Shown here piece after piece: positions 24,101-35,580 of a stretch of 64,000 nucleotides of DNA. The first letter of the stretch is position 1; each line of letters begins with the position of its first letter. The DNA comes from Puffinus mauretanicus. Lineage: Eukaryota; Chordata; Aves; Procellariiformes; Procellariidae. The stretch covers positions 620,001-684,000 of the forward strand of contig JAJKFH010000425.1 of NCBI GenBank assembly GCA_023333565.1. The letters are read 5' to 3'. The position numbers and the translations under genes were made by a program. The notes beneath the pieces are model-generated. The model saw only the letters and a list, made by a program, of their open reading frames with translations. It was not told the origin of the DNA and did no database searches.

Positions 24101-25666
24101 AAGTTACACTTCTTGGAGAAACTTTCAATGATGCCATAGTTTTAGGGGATCTTTTTGCCTTTGGTATCTCTGTGATGAATTTGAATGTTGTTAGTACGAC
24201 TGTGTATCTTGCTGTCCACTGAGGTCAAAAGGGAGTCCTAAGCAGTCAGTTTCTCCTAATGGCTGTAAGGCACCAACAGTTCACAGGAATCAAAGTACAT
24301 GAACATTGTGTTTATGATTAATAGGAAAATTGGCATGTTTAGCTATTAACAAGATTTCCCTTCTACCTGAGCTTTTGCTTGCCTACTAATGACAAAGCCT
24401 ACAAGTAATGAGTCAAGTAGTGACAAAACAGAAATCCTTCTGAAGTTTACTAAAAACATCATTAAATTTGATATTTTCAAGAAAGAAAGGAAGATAAATC
24501 AAATAAACTTACTGTCTCTTTTATGGTAAACATTGATGTTATTCTCATTTCAGATACTTCCCCTTTTTCTTCTCTAAGATTCCACTAGTTCTTTGGTCAT
24601 TACAAATACACTTCTACCTTCTTTATAGAAATTTTTATTTCCAATTTACTTTCCTGAAACCTGCTTCTTCTGCATGGTTAAGCATAACTGCAGTACTGGG
24701 TTAAGTCACTGCTGCACAGTTTATAGCAGTTCACTGTAAACATCAGAAGTCATAGTTTTCCCTCAGTGATCTGCTTTTCTTTTTCATTCTTCAGATATTT
24801 GTCTAGGTTTTTTGTTCTTCTCTTTTTCCTTCATTTTCCACTTAATGAAGTACTTGTAAGCTAACAAAGGGAGTAACAGACCAAAGCACAGAAAAGGTGG
24901 TTAACAGTAGTTATGGCCCTTCATCAGTTTCCCCATATGTCTCTTCATTGCAAATTATTTTGGAATCTGCTGATGAAAAGAATCATGTATTACTATATTC
25001 TGGGTTTTTGTTGTTTATTTCTCTCCCCCCCACCCCCCCCCGATCCTTTCATAACGACTCAATGAGCTGTTTCCTACTAACATGCCCACAACTTCATGCA
25101 CCCATGTTGTCTCTTGATAACTCCAAAAAGCAGGATCTGGTGTTGGGACGTGGAGGGGTGGGAAGGGGGCAATGGAGAAAACAGTAGTTAGGGATTCCAG
25201 TGAAATGAGAAGCCTCTTTACTTGAGGTCCCTAAAGCTACACTTCTTATTTACTTGCTCCACCAAAACATCTTTTTCTTAATAACCTGCCTCACCTCACC
25301 CGGAGTGTAGCTTATATTGGTATACTGCTGTGAAAATGCTTCATAATATTACAACATAAATACAAAACCCCAATGCTCTGGAACTAGAAGGAAAGATGAA
25401 TAAAAAAAATATGAGAGCCAACCCATACAGAATGATATTATTTTATAGTTCTTATTTTTTTCAGTATTATGTCTAAGTGAAATGCATGCACTTCAGGTGT
25501 ATCTTCTATTTCTGAAGCGCTATACACAACCACAAGAATATACAAATAACAAAAAATAAACCCACATCCATTACTTCTGTAGTGTCTTCAACAATTATAC
25601 ATTTATCAAAGCAAACACATAAACTTGGCTAAATCTGTATCTGCATCAAAAGTTCAGACTGTGCTG

Positions 25667-25731
25667 AACTGGAAACTCTGAGGTGATGAATCCTGATTCC
25701 TGACCTAAATCAGACCTCAGACTTTCCAGTT
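25667..25731. repeat. 65-nt hairpin with 18-bp arms
   Basis: The arms AACTGGAAACTCTGAGGT (25667-25684) and ACCTCAGACTTTCCAGTT (25714-25731) pair over 17 of 18 positions around a 29-nt loop. The size resembles a microRNA precursor, but a remnant of a palindromic DNA transposon is equally possible. Nothing nearby decides between them. Confidence 0.6.
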
Positions 25732-27441
25732 GAGCTACCACTAGGTTTTATTAGCTCACATTTCACTTTTCATCCTGAGTGCAAAAATAAGAGAGAAAAG
25801 TGTTTCTGCTAACCAGGTTCACACATGCCATGAGTTCTGTTACAGAAGATTCCTCATTTTATGGCTGTAGGTTAAAAATGATGGTGTGTAGCCGCCCTGT
25901 CAGCTGAGAAAATACTGCCCCAATCATTAAGCATGTTGTAAGGAGCTGCTCTTTTCAGCATGTAACCTAGCTCTGTGAGGGACTGCATTAAAAGTCACCT
26001 TGGAGATATGTGATAGTAGCTAGCAGCATCTCACAGAAATGACATTTCCTTAAAAACAAAGGTCATATGTTCTGTTCACTCCAGGTAAAAATAGCAGAGG
26101 CCTCCAGCACTGCTCTTGTGCAGCTTTTTCATGGCCTCGTAGCACAGAGAATCCAGCTGCAGAATTCAAAAGTTCCCATTCTCCTGAAATAATTTCATTT
26201 TCCAAACAGGCATTCAGATACTTTAAAACCTGTGGTCCTCCCCATTAACATTTCTCTTGTATAACACAGTGAAAAAAATGGATTTCTGGCAGTGGATTTT
26301 CCGGACCACTGAACAAGTGTGCTGTGTGACAACTGAGGGAAGAGCAAGGGTTGAGAACATGGGTGGCTCGGTTATCATAAATGTAAGTAAGCAGTATGTA
26401 CAAAGGCAAAAAATAATCCTTTTTGCTGCATAAAGCAGCACTTCAAAGGAAATGTAAACACATCTACAGTTTATACCTTGTGCATTAGCCAAAACAAAAA
26501 TACCACAAAATTCTGCTGAAAGACTCTGAAAAGGGGCATAATTAACCACCATTACATTCACTTAGGCTTCATCAGTTGCAGATTCCCTTTGACCTCCTTA
26601 CCAACACATGAATATAATGGAATCTACAGTGGTCAGGTACATACTGATCTTTTAGAGAGAAGTGCAATTAAATTAAGAATAGGTCTCTTTTCCATTCAAA
26701 TATTCATACAGCCTTCTTCTAGTTGCTTTAACTGTTATGCTTCTCTTTTCTGACATTTCAGTGTAAAAATTACACTGCCTTAGACTTCTAGTGGCAATTT
26801 CATGGTAATACATAAAAGGGTGTAAACAGATTTTAACAAGGTGTGAGCCTGAGTCTAACAGTCAATTCTGGTATAAGTCAATTGGGCTGATGTCAGTAGA
26901 ATCGGAATTGCAGTGGGGTAATTGAAAGAAGAATTTTATCCAAATGAGTTGTTAGACACATTGCCAATAAAATCTTTGTATAAATCTACTGTCATTAAAC
27001 AACAATTTTCCTATTAATTTGATCCAGAATTTTTTTTGTATAATGTGTGAAGATCTTGGAACCACTGTGAAAAAAAATTATAAACTGACAAGGATGAATG
27101 AAGTTATTGGGTTATTACTTAGCAGTACTTGTTTCCCAGGGCAAAGAATGAATACATCCACAGTGATCTGCAAGCTTCTGTACAAATAAGCTGACTCTTC
27201 TGGCATGCAGGTGCTTCAGATGGTACCCATAAAACTGCAGGCCAGTATAGCTATACCTCAGGACATTTTTTTTTTGCTAGAAACCCTTGAAAAATATCGC
27301 ATTATGACCTCCCTGCTGTACACTACGATTTAATTTAATTTATATATATTGAATTTTTATGAGGACAGGTTTAACCCGTGGTAAAATAATTTTTAAAAAT
27401 TGACTAGGATTCCATCGGTACAGTTTCCTATGGAAGTCAGC

Positions 27442-27468
27442 TTGTTTGTGTGTTTGTTTGTTTGTTTG
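27442..27468. repeat. (TTTG)n microsatellite
   Basis: About six TTTG units with one TGTG interruption at the left end. Confidence 0.85.
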
Positions 27469-30400
27469 AACTATTCTTCTGTAAGTGTTTTCAGAGAATG
27501 CAGTCATTAAAGAACAGTGGCAAAATTAAAGACATCTTGTGCAGCTACTTGAATATAGATTTTCATTAGTCAATTATACAAAGCCACCCGGCATGATCTT
27601 TTCCCAAACAGGAATCAGATGACAGATCAGCCCTTAGAAGGCACTAATTGGTACAGGATGATTTTACAGTCTACCTAATAATCCGAGAGATGTGATCATA
27701 CACCCATAGAGGAGGCTTGAAAGACCTGAGTTTGACTTGCCATTTGTCTATTGGATTACAAACTCTTCTCAGGCAAATTACTTCCCTGCACTGAGACTCA
27801 AATTACCATATGTAAAATTGCATTCTTGATATTTTTCTGCTTTTTAAATAGCTTTGACATGTCTGGCCCAAAAGTGATACATAGAAGTAAAGTTAATAAT
27901 GCCCACTCCCATGTACCCCATTGTTTCACAGATTCCATTTTATTTTATTACATGTAGTTTAGATTAGTCTAATCTGTATGGTGCTACAGACAACAGCAAG
28001 AAAAGATACATGCACAGACATCACTTATTGCATTTACTGCAATTACTATTCTAGTCAAAAAAACCCTCTATTTATTTACTTCTTGTTTTCTATTACATCA
28101 CTCAAACAGATTCTGCATAGAAATTTTTTTTTCTTTTTTTTTTTCTTTTCTATTAGGTCCCAGGAAAGGAAAGCCGTGCTACTGTGATTCATCTTTGCCA
28201 CAGAAATCTTTTACACAGTGAAAAACTTTGTATAGTATTTTGTATTCTGTATTTTCCCTGTAAAATTGTCCCTGCTCCTCAAATATTCTATATGGAGAAT
28301 TTAGACAATGTTTAAATTAATGGTTTTTTACATACTATTAGTATACATAGGAAATATGAATATATCAAATAGGAATTATGTATCACTAGGATGGTGTGCA
28401 GTTATTCAAGAGCATGCCTGAGTTCTCCGCATTAGATTATACTACTGATAAAAGCACCTGTGAGATGTTATTGTTATTTTTCAGTTGTACCTCTGCTCTT
28501 TAAAAAAAAACCAAAACCCTCCTTTTATTATTTTTCAGTAAAATAATCAGTCTGATTCTTTTGAATTTTTGATATTGTTAGTTTTTTTCTTTAATATTAT
28601 CTGTTTCTTCCTCTTCTGGGCAAAAGTCCACACCCAAAATATTTTGCTTTTAGTTTCTGCTTTGATTATTATTACTGGCTCTTTGTAGGATATAAAACCT
28701 GATAGTCCATGTCAAGAATTAATGAACTTTCTTTTTTTTTTTTTTTTTTTAAGAAAGAAGATAAATTGTTGCCTTGAATATGCAGAGCCAACCTGTAGCT
28801 ACTGAAACCAGATGTGCAGACCACACGATCATAGCAAGAATATTATAGGCAGCACAGAGGCCATGGTCTGAGCACTACATTAATCATTATCACACCTTTT
28901 TCTACAGGTAGTCAAGGTTTCTATAAACTTTTTGAAGAGATTTAAAAGAATAACTGAAGAATAAAGAAGTGCTTATCCACACATGATAGAAAATGTAGTG
29001 TAATGATGAATAATTCAACGAGCACGCAGTTAAACAGCACAGCTGATAGAAGACTGTCAGGAATCAATGTGCTTGTTGCAAACATGAAATAATCAGTAGG
29101 GCTGGCACACTTTAACCTGTTTGTTTTTTTTTTTTTCCTTTTTTTTTTCTTGTTGGGTAAACTACATCTACCTCTTCATAACCTTTTCTTGTCTTGTCTT
29201 CAAATCAGCCCTTGGACATTTGCATTACTGATGCAGGGAAATTCTTCCAGAGCCCCAGGCTTCTGCTGCAATTAGGTCTCTTACTTTGATCTCTAAATTG
29301 TTTTGTCTGAGCCCAGCCAGACTCTAGACTCCTCTGGGCAGGAAGGGTATACAAAACACACTGTTGAGACTCAGTAAATACTAACATCCTATGTGAAATA
29401 ACTCTTATAGCCCAGATTTATGATATAAAACATGAACCATTATCTCAACAAACATATCGAAAACAATGGAATGTAGTGAAGCAATGTAGGACAAATCCTG
29501 TTAGAAAATAAAATATAAAATTAAAAAAAAAAACTTAAAATTAAAATTATGTTTTTGGAAAATAGGAAAAAGAAATTGAAAGATATTTAGTTTCCATCTT
29601 AGTCTCTTGCTCTGCCAAGTTTTTTGTCCTCTCTGCCAAAGATGTTGCTAATTCATTCCTAGTTATAACATTTTGAGGAGAAAGAGGTACCTTTGTGTTG
29701 AATTCTATATCTACCAATATTAAAAACCAGTAGATGAATGGTTGGCTCCTGCCTGAGAATCTTTTCTTCTTTCCTATCACCTGGTCCAAAATCTCATCTG
29801 CTGTCCTGTTTCCCATTTTTACAAGTCCTTTTTCTGCCTCTGCTAAGAATTGGACACCTTTCTTCCCATTTGAGGTATCTTGGAGACTATAATTGGTTAC
29901 AGACATTTAGTTATACAGTGTGAATCCTGAACTCACACACAGCAGATAAGATTTCATCTGTTGAGATTTGTCAAGTGGGATTTTTCAGGGGCCTAAACAG
30001 AGGCAGTTAGTGCCATCTGAGACACCCAAGTATCTGAAAAGACATTTACATCAGACTGTGACATATGATGTAAAACCTCAGGGGAACTTATGCTTCCTGG
30101 ACTAGCAGCTGGAAGTCTGGCAAAATTCCCTAGAGTCACTAAATTGATACTGTACAACCCTGCTTTACCGATGGTTACAAGGTGAGAACCAAACATGATT
30201 CTTATATGAAAAGCAGCAAGAGGCAAAGTTATATTAAAAATATATTTGTGAATGTCCTTTTTCTAATTTGTACGAATGTAATATAACTGCGTGAGATACA
30301 TATGTCTACATTAGTCTAAGGAAGTTAAAAATAAACATGTTAGTTACTCCCTCCTAAAGCAGATTTTTTTTTTAATTTGAATTTTTGAAAAATTAAATCG

Positions 30401-32374
30401 TACAATCAATCTTCACCTAGCTATTCAATTTTTCATCAACTCATTTATTAATTCAAAAGTCTCCCATTTCATTGCAGCCAGGAGAGTGTTACTTTCTCAC
30501 ATCTTTAACTAAACTGAATGCCAGAATATTTTTGCACATATTTTACTCTAAACACGACTCCTAAACCTTTTAGTCATGCAGGTACATAAAGTTGAGCATA
30601 TGTAGACATCTTTCCATGATTAGAACATATATTTTACAGGTTATCAACTGAACAGCACTAGCTAAGCAGGAAAAAAATATTTCTGCAGCATAACAATTTG
30701 TTTCCTTTTCACACTGGATAAAGTTAGCTATGTCTAAGAAAATATGGATTTGTTTTACCATAAAAATAACCCTTTTTCTGATCCTTAACCATCAGCTTTG
30801 GTCTCTCATGATCTGGAAATGGCTTAAATTTTGTCCTGGAGTCAGAAATACATTGCAAAGCAGAGATATCGAAGTCGGAATTTAGTTAGAAATACAAAAT
30901 AGTTTCAGCAATTTATAAGGATCAAATATGTTATATCAATTTATGTTGTTAACAACATTGTAAGAAGAAAACACCAGTGGAATTTTAAGCCTGTTGTGGG
31001 AACAGGCTGATTAATCAACAATAACTTTAACAGAGTCCTTTAACAGCCTTGGCATCCAACCTTGATTTGTTTCAATTACCTTTTAGACTTTCCAAAACCA
31101 ATTGTTACAGACAACATGAGTTAAAAAACAAACACTATTTGAGCTGGTAGTGTCAAAGCCAAAAGTGAGTCTTAATGTCAATATGTTCGTTCCACAATCT
31201 TAGCTGTATGACCAAACGACAACAGAAATTTAACCATGCAAAGTGGAGTGACAAACATGACAGTATTTCTGGCAAAAGAAAATAAGTCAAAGTTAGCAGT
31301 GCTCAGTCTCCTGCAGGAAGATCATTTTTCTACACCCAGATCAATTTAGACTTGACTGCTTCCATACCATGGTGAATTGATGGTAATTATTCTGAAGTCA
31401 GGTGTAAAAATAATATGGAAAAGAGATAATGACTTCAACTATATGATACACTTAAATCTCCTCGCTTAATTATCTTCAGAGGCCAGATTATGCTTAATTT
31501 TCTAGGGTGATCCATTATAGAAGGGCAGGAGATATGTTTACTTTGTCATGCTTAGCTTCTCTTAATATTAACCATTCTAACGGTTAGCAATCCCAACCTA
31601 CATGGTGATGCACAGCTGTATGGCAGCTTTAGTCAGTAGACTAATCAAACTGCAAATGAACACAGGACTAATTATCTAGTTCCTCTTTCTTGACCTAGGG
31701 TCAAAATAATTAAAATTATCTCAGGAGATTTAGCAAATTTGTGCAATTTGAATACCACAGAATGCCACATGTCTCGTGCTTAGTTATCTCCTTACTTACT
31801 GCTGTGATCAGACCCTACATGCATAGGAATTGTTTATTCAACTTGAGTACAAATTAGGTTTATTTGTTCTGCATTTTTTTTTGTGATGATAGTTTAATTA
31901 AATAAATAACATACTTCTAATCTGTATGTATTTTCCATCCATTTCTTTCACTTGAACTACATATCTAACTTGTACCATAAACTTCAGAGTACTAAATTTG
32001 TTGAAAGCATTTTGTACCACCTGCAAATTAAATGTGTTTTATATCTCAGCAACTGCTGTGCAATAGCAATGATTTCACATTTTAGCAAAAGTCAGCAGTA
32101 GGGTCTGTTGTCATGTTCTGTTACTGTGGTAACAAATTCTTAGTACTTTAATCATACTAGTGAAATAAAGAGTTTGCAAAGAGGAAAAGCATCTTCTACT
32201 CTAACTAGAAATATAAAGCCATTATTGGCAATTTCCAACAAAATATTTTTTTAAAAGTATGTAATCTGGCAATTTTTAAGCTTGTAATCTAGCAAAGATT
32301 TCTTTCTGTATTACAAATGTATAGAAACTGCTTCCCTCTTGGATGACTGATAAATAAACCCCTAAAACAGAAGA

Positions 32375-33181
32375 AGGATCAGTGGAGATGGACAAAGGTG
32401 ATGCGCCCATGAAGCTCAGAGAGTAACTCTGGGAGTGACTGGCCACAGCTATTGCAAAGAGGCTGACTTCATCTCAACACAAAGGGGCCCAGAGGTTAGC
32501 ATTTGCTTTAGATAAACAGCTGTGTCAGTTGAGTGGATCAGCTGGTGGTGTAAATGTTTCTCCCTGAGTTTATTAAAAGAGTGTGAACATCTCCCTGAAT
32601 TGGCCAGGACAGTGTGGAGGACAGGGTGTGTGAATATGTGGCTTAGCCCAACACAGAGTACAAAAACTAAACAACTAACAAAAGAATTTCAAAGAGAGCA
32701 ACAAGCATGAACTGGTTTCAACCCACGTAGTACTTCCTGGTGACTGGGAATGCCCAGCGTCAGAGAGCATACTATAGAGACTGGTAATGGGATGCCTGGG
32801 GTGCCCCTCTAAAGTACCTGTACAGTAATGCACACAGTATGGGTAATAAACACAAAGAGTTAGACATCTGTGTGCAATTGCAGGTCTACAACCTTCCTGG
32901 GATCACAGAGACGTGGTGGGATGACTCTTGTGACTGGAGTGTTGCAGTGGATCTCTGCCAGGGGATGGATGAGGAGTCAACTGAGAGTTTGTGGGATTAA
33001 AGAGAGGGCAGGTAAAGATGACGTTACAGTGAGTGTCTGCTATAGGCCACCTGACCAGGAAGAACATGTGGATGAGGCCCTCTACAGACAGATAGGAGCA
33101 GTCTCGCATTCGCAGGCCCTGGTCCTCATGGGAGACTTCAACCATTCTGATATCTGCTGGAGGGACAACACAGCAGGTCAT
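32375..33181 (+). mobile_element. Older CR1 LINE, 5' part (endonuclease region)
   Basis: The segment from about 32820 matches the CR1 ORF2 endonuclease: an ITETWWDD-type block near 32900, then after a short internal deletion a CYRPPDQEEHVDEALYRQ stretch (33040-33090), and [17 protein letters not shown] (33121-33170) with the catalytic-type GDFNH. Frame changes and deletions make it a pseudogene. The left limit is uncertain; sequence back to about 32375 has CR1-like composition but I recognise it poorly. It is cut at 33181 by a younger CR1 and continues at 34178. Confidence 0.75.
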
Positions 33182-33182
33182 T

Positions 33183-33220
33183 GCGGTGTTCCCCAGGGCT
33201 CGCGGTGTTCCCCAGGGCTC
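33183..33220 (+). repeat. 19-bp tandem duplication at the CR1 5' junction
   Basis: GCGGTGTTCCCCAGGGCTC occurs twice in a row (33183-33201 and 33202-33220), exactly where the nested CR1 begins. It is probably a product of the 5' joining step of retrotransposition. Confidence 0.9.
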
Positions 33221-34097
33221 AGTACTGGGGCCGGTCCTGTTCAATATCTTTATCAATGATCTGGACGAGGGGATCGAGTGCTCCCTCAGTAAGTTTGCAG
33301 ATGACATCAAGTTGGGCGGGAGTGTTGATCTGCTGGAGGGTAGGAAGGCTCTGCAGAGGGACCTGGACAGGCTGGATCGATGGGTTGAGGCCAATTGTAT
33401 GAGGTTCAACACGGCCAAGTGCTGGGTCCTGCACTTTGGCCACAACAACCCCATGCAACGCTACAGGCTGGGGGAAGAGTGGCTGGAAAGCTGCCCGGAG
33501 GAAAAGGACCTGGGGGTGCTGATTGACAGCCGGCTGAACATGAGCCGGCAGTGTGCTCAGGTGGCCAAGAAGGCCATTGGCATCGTGGCCTGTATCAGAA
33601 ATAGTGTGGCCAGCAGGACTAGGGAGGTGATCGTGCCCCTGTACGCGGCACTAGTGAGGCCGCACCTCGAATACTGTGTTCAGTTTTGGGCCCCTCACTA
33701 CAAGAAGGACATGGAGGTGCTGGAGCGTGTCCAGAGAAGGGCAACGAAGCTGGTGAAGGGCCTGGAGCACAAGTCTTATGAGGAGCGGCTGAGGGAACTG
33801 GGACTATTTAGTCTGGAGAAGAGGAGGCTGAGGGGAGACCTCATCGCGCTCTACAACCACCTGAAAGGAGGTTGTAGTGAGGTGGGTGTTGGTCTCTTCT
33901 CCCAAGTAACTAGTGATAGGACGAGAGGAAATGGCCTCAAGTTGCGCCAAGGGAGGTTTAGACTGGACATTAGGAGAAATTTCTTTACTGCAAGAGTGGT
34001 CAGGCCTTGGAACAGGCTGCCCAGGGAAGTGGTGGAGTCACCATCCCTGGAAGTATTTAAAAGACTTGTGGATGAGACCCTTAGGGACATGGTGTAG
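33186..34097 (+). pseudogene. CR1 reverse transcriptase, C-terminal half (5'-truncated ORF2)
   Basis: A 303-codon open frame without internal stops. It begins at the PQGSVLGP block of a non-LTR reverse transcriptase, followed by the catalytic FADD at 33294-33305, a thumb-like region, and the conserved C-terminal part with [13 protein letters not shown] (near 33650-33690) and [18 protein letters not shown] (near 33735-33790). It ends at a natural TAG at 34095-34097. The endonuclease and the fingers of the RT are absent because of 5' truncation, so it is not a functional gene although its frame is undamaged. The residue after FADD is Ile where Thr is usual in CR1. Confidence 0.92.
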
Positions 34098-34177
34098 TGG
34101 GCATGGTGTGTTGGATTGACGGTTGGACACGATGATCTTAGAGGTCTTTTCCAACCTTAATGATTCTATGATTCTAT

Positions 34178-35580
34178 AAGGAATCTAGGAGGTTCCTGGA
34201 GTGTATTGAAGAAAACTTCATCCTCCAAGTCATAGAGGAGCCAATGAGGAGAGGTGCTTTGCTGCACTTCATAGTCACCAACAACGAGGGGCTACATAGG
34301 GATGTGAAGATCAAAGCCAGGCTTGGCTGTAGTGACCATAAGATAGTTGATCCTGGGGACAGGGAGGAGGCTGAAAAGCAAGCTCATAGCCCTGGTATTC
34401 AGAAGAGCAGTCTTTGGCCTCTTCCAAGATCTGCTTGGAAGAATCCCATGGGATAAGGCCCTGGAGGGGAGGCAAGAAAGCTGCTTAATATTCAAGGATC
34501 ACCTCCTCCAAGATCAGGAGCAGTCCATCCCAAAAAATATGGAGTCAGCCAAAAAAGCCAGGAGGCTTGCATAGATGAACAAACTCCTAGCCAAACTCAA
34601 ACACAAAAAAGAAAACATATACAGAGTGGAAGCAAGGACAGGTAACCTGGGAGGAATATAGAGACATTGTCCGAGCATCCAAAGACAAAATTAGGAAATC
34701 TAAAACCCAAATGGAATTGAATCTGTCCAGGGATGTCAAAAACAACAAGAAGGGTTTCTATAAAGATATAGGTGACAAAAGGAAGACTAGGGAAAATGTG
34801 GGCCCGTTGCTCCATGAGACAGGGGATCTGGTTACACAGGACATGGAAGAGACTGAGGTATTGAATATCTTCTTTGCCTCAGTCTTTACTAACAAGACCG
34901 GCCTTCAGGAATCACAGGTCCCAGAGACCAGAAGGAAAGGCTGAAGCAAGGAAGATGTACCCTTGGTGGAAGAGGATCAGGTCAGGGAATACTTAAGCAA
35001 ACTGGACACACATAAGTCCATGGGCCCTGGTGGGATGCTCTGATGAGCGCTGAGGGAGCTGGCAGATGTCATTGAGAGGCCACTCCCAATAACTTTTGAC
35101 ATGCCCAAAGACTGGAGGAAAGCAACTCCTATTTTCAAGAAGGGCAAGAAGGACCCAGGGAATTACAGGCCAATCAGGCTCACCTTGATCCCTGGGAAGG
35201 TGAGGGAGAGAGTTGGGACTGTTTAGCCTAGAGAAGAGAAGGCTCAGGGGGATCTTATTAACGTATATAAATAACTGAAAGGCAGCTGCAATGAGGACAG
35301 AGCCAGACTCTTTTCAGTATGCCCAGTGACAGGACAAGAGGCAATGGGCACAAATAGAAACACAGGAGTTTTCTCCTGAACATCAGGAAACACTTTTGTA
35401 AAGGTGACTGAGCACTGGCACAGATTGCCCAGGGAGGTTTGGAGCCTCCATCCTTGGAGATATTCAAAAGCCATCTGGACATGGTCCTGGGCAACTGGCT
35501 CTAGGTGGCCATGTTCAAGCAGGGGCTTGGAGCAGATGACCTTCAGAGGTTCCTTCCAACCTCAACCATTCTGTGAATCA
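34178..35580 (+). mobile_element. Older CR1 LINE, 3' part with deleted RT core
   Basis: This continues the endonuclease frame of 32375-33181, then gives scattered matches to the ORF2 spacer and the first RT blocks, including PKDWRKATPIFKKGKKDPGN (near 35105-35160). Near 35200 the sequence jumps from RT block 2 to the C-terminal [16 protein letters not shown] segment, so roughly the central RT has been lost. The 3' end (about 35450-35580) differs from that of the nested copy and ends with an older-type CCATTCTGTGAATCA instead of the ATTCTATG repeats. Many stops and frameshifts mark it as old. Confidence 0.85.

Larger units (their letters stand above)
20304..32374. other. AT-rich sequence without a recognised gene
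   Basis: Twelve kilobases with no exon or clear interspersed repeat that I recognise. It contains many poly-T or T-rich tracts (near 21997-22011, 23604-23632, 28123-28150, 28730-28750 and 29125-29150), a C-rich run near 25024-25041, a short tandem duplication at 21059-21103, a TTTG microsatellite at 27442-27468 and a strong hairpin at 25667-25731. A 119-codon minus-strand frame with an ATG at 29904-29906 is discussed among the findings. Moderately GC-rich patches near 25840-26220 and 27580-27680 could be conserved noncoding DNA, but only an alignment could show that. Confidence 0.5.
33182..34177 (+). mobile_element. Younger CR1 LINE nested in the older CR1
   Basis: A 996-bp 5'-truncated CR1 that starts inside the reverse transcriptase region and ends with ATTCTATG-type 3' repeats at about 34160-34177. 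The host CR1 endonuclease frame reads straight across it (…CAT at 33179-33181, then AAG at 34178), so it was inserted with neither loss nor duplication of target bases. Both elements lie on the plus strand. An intact reading frame covers nearly all of it, showing it is the younger of the two. Confidence 0.9.

Noticed and set aside
26223..26561. 112-codon minus-strand frame
   Set aside because: It starts at GTG, resembles no family I know and has hydrophobic content typical of chance frames.
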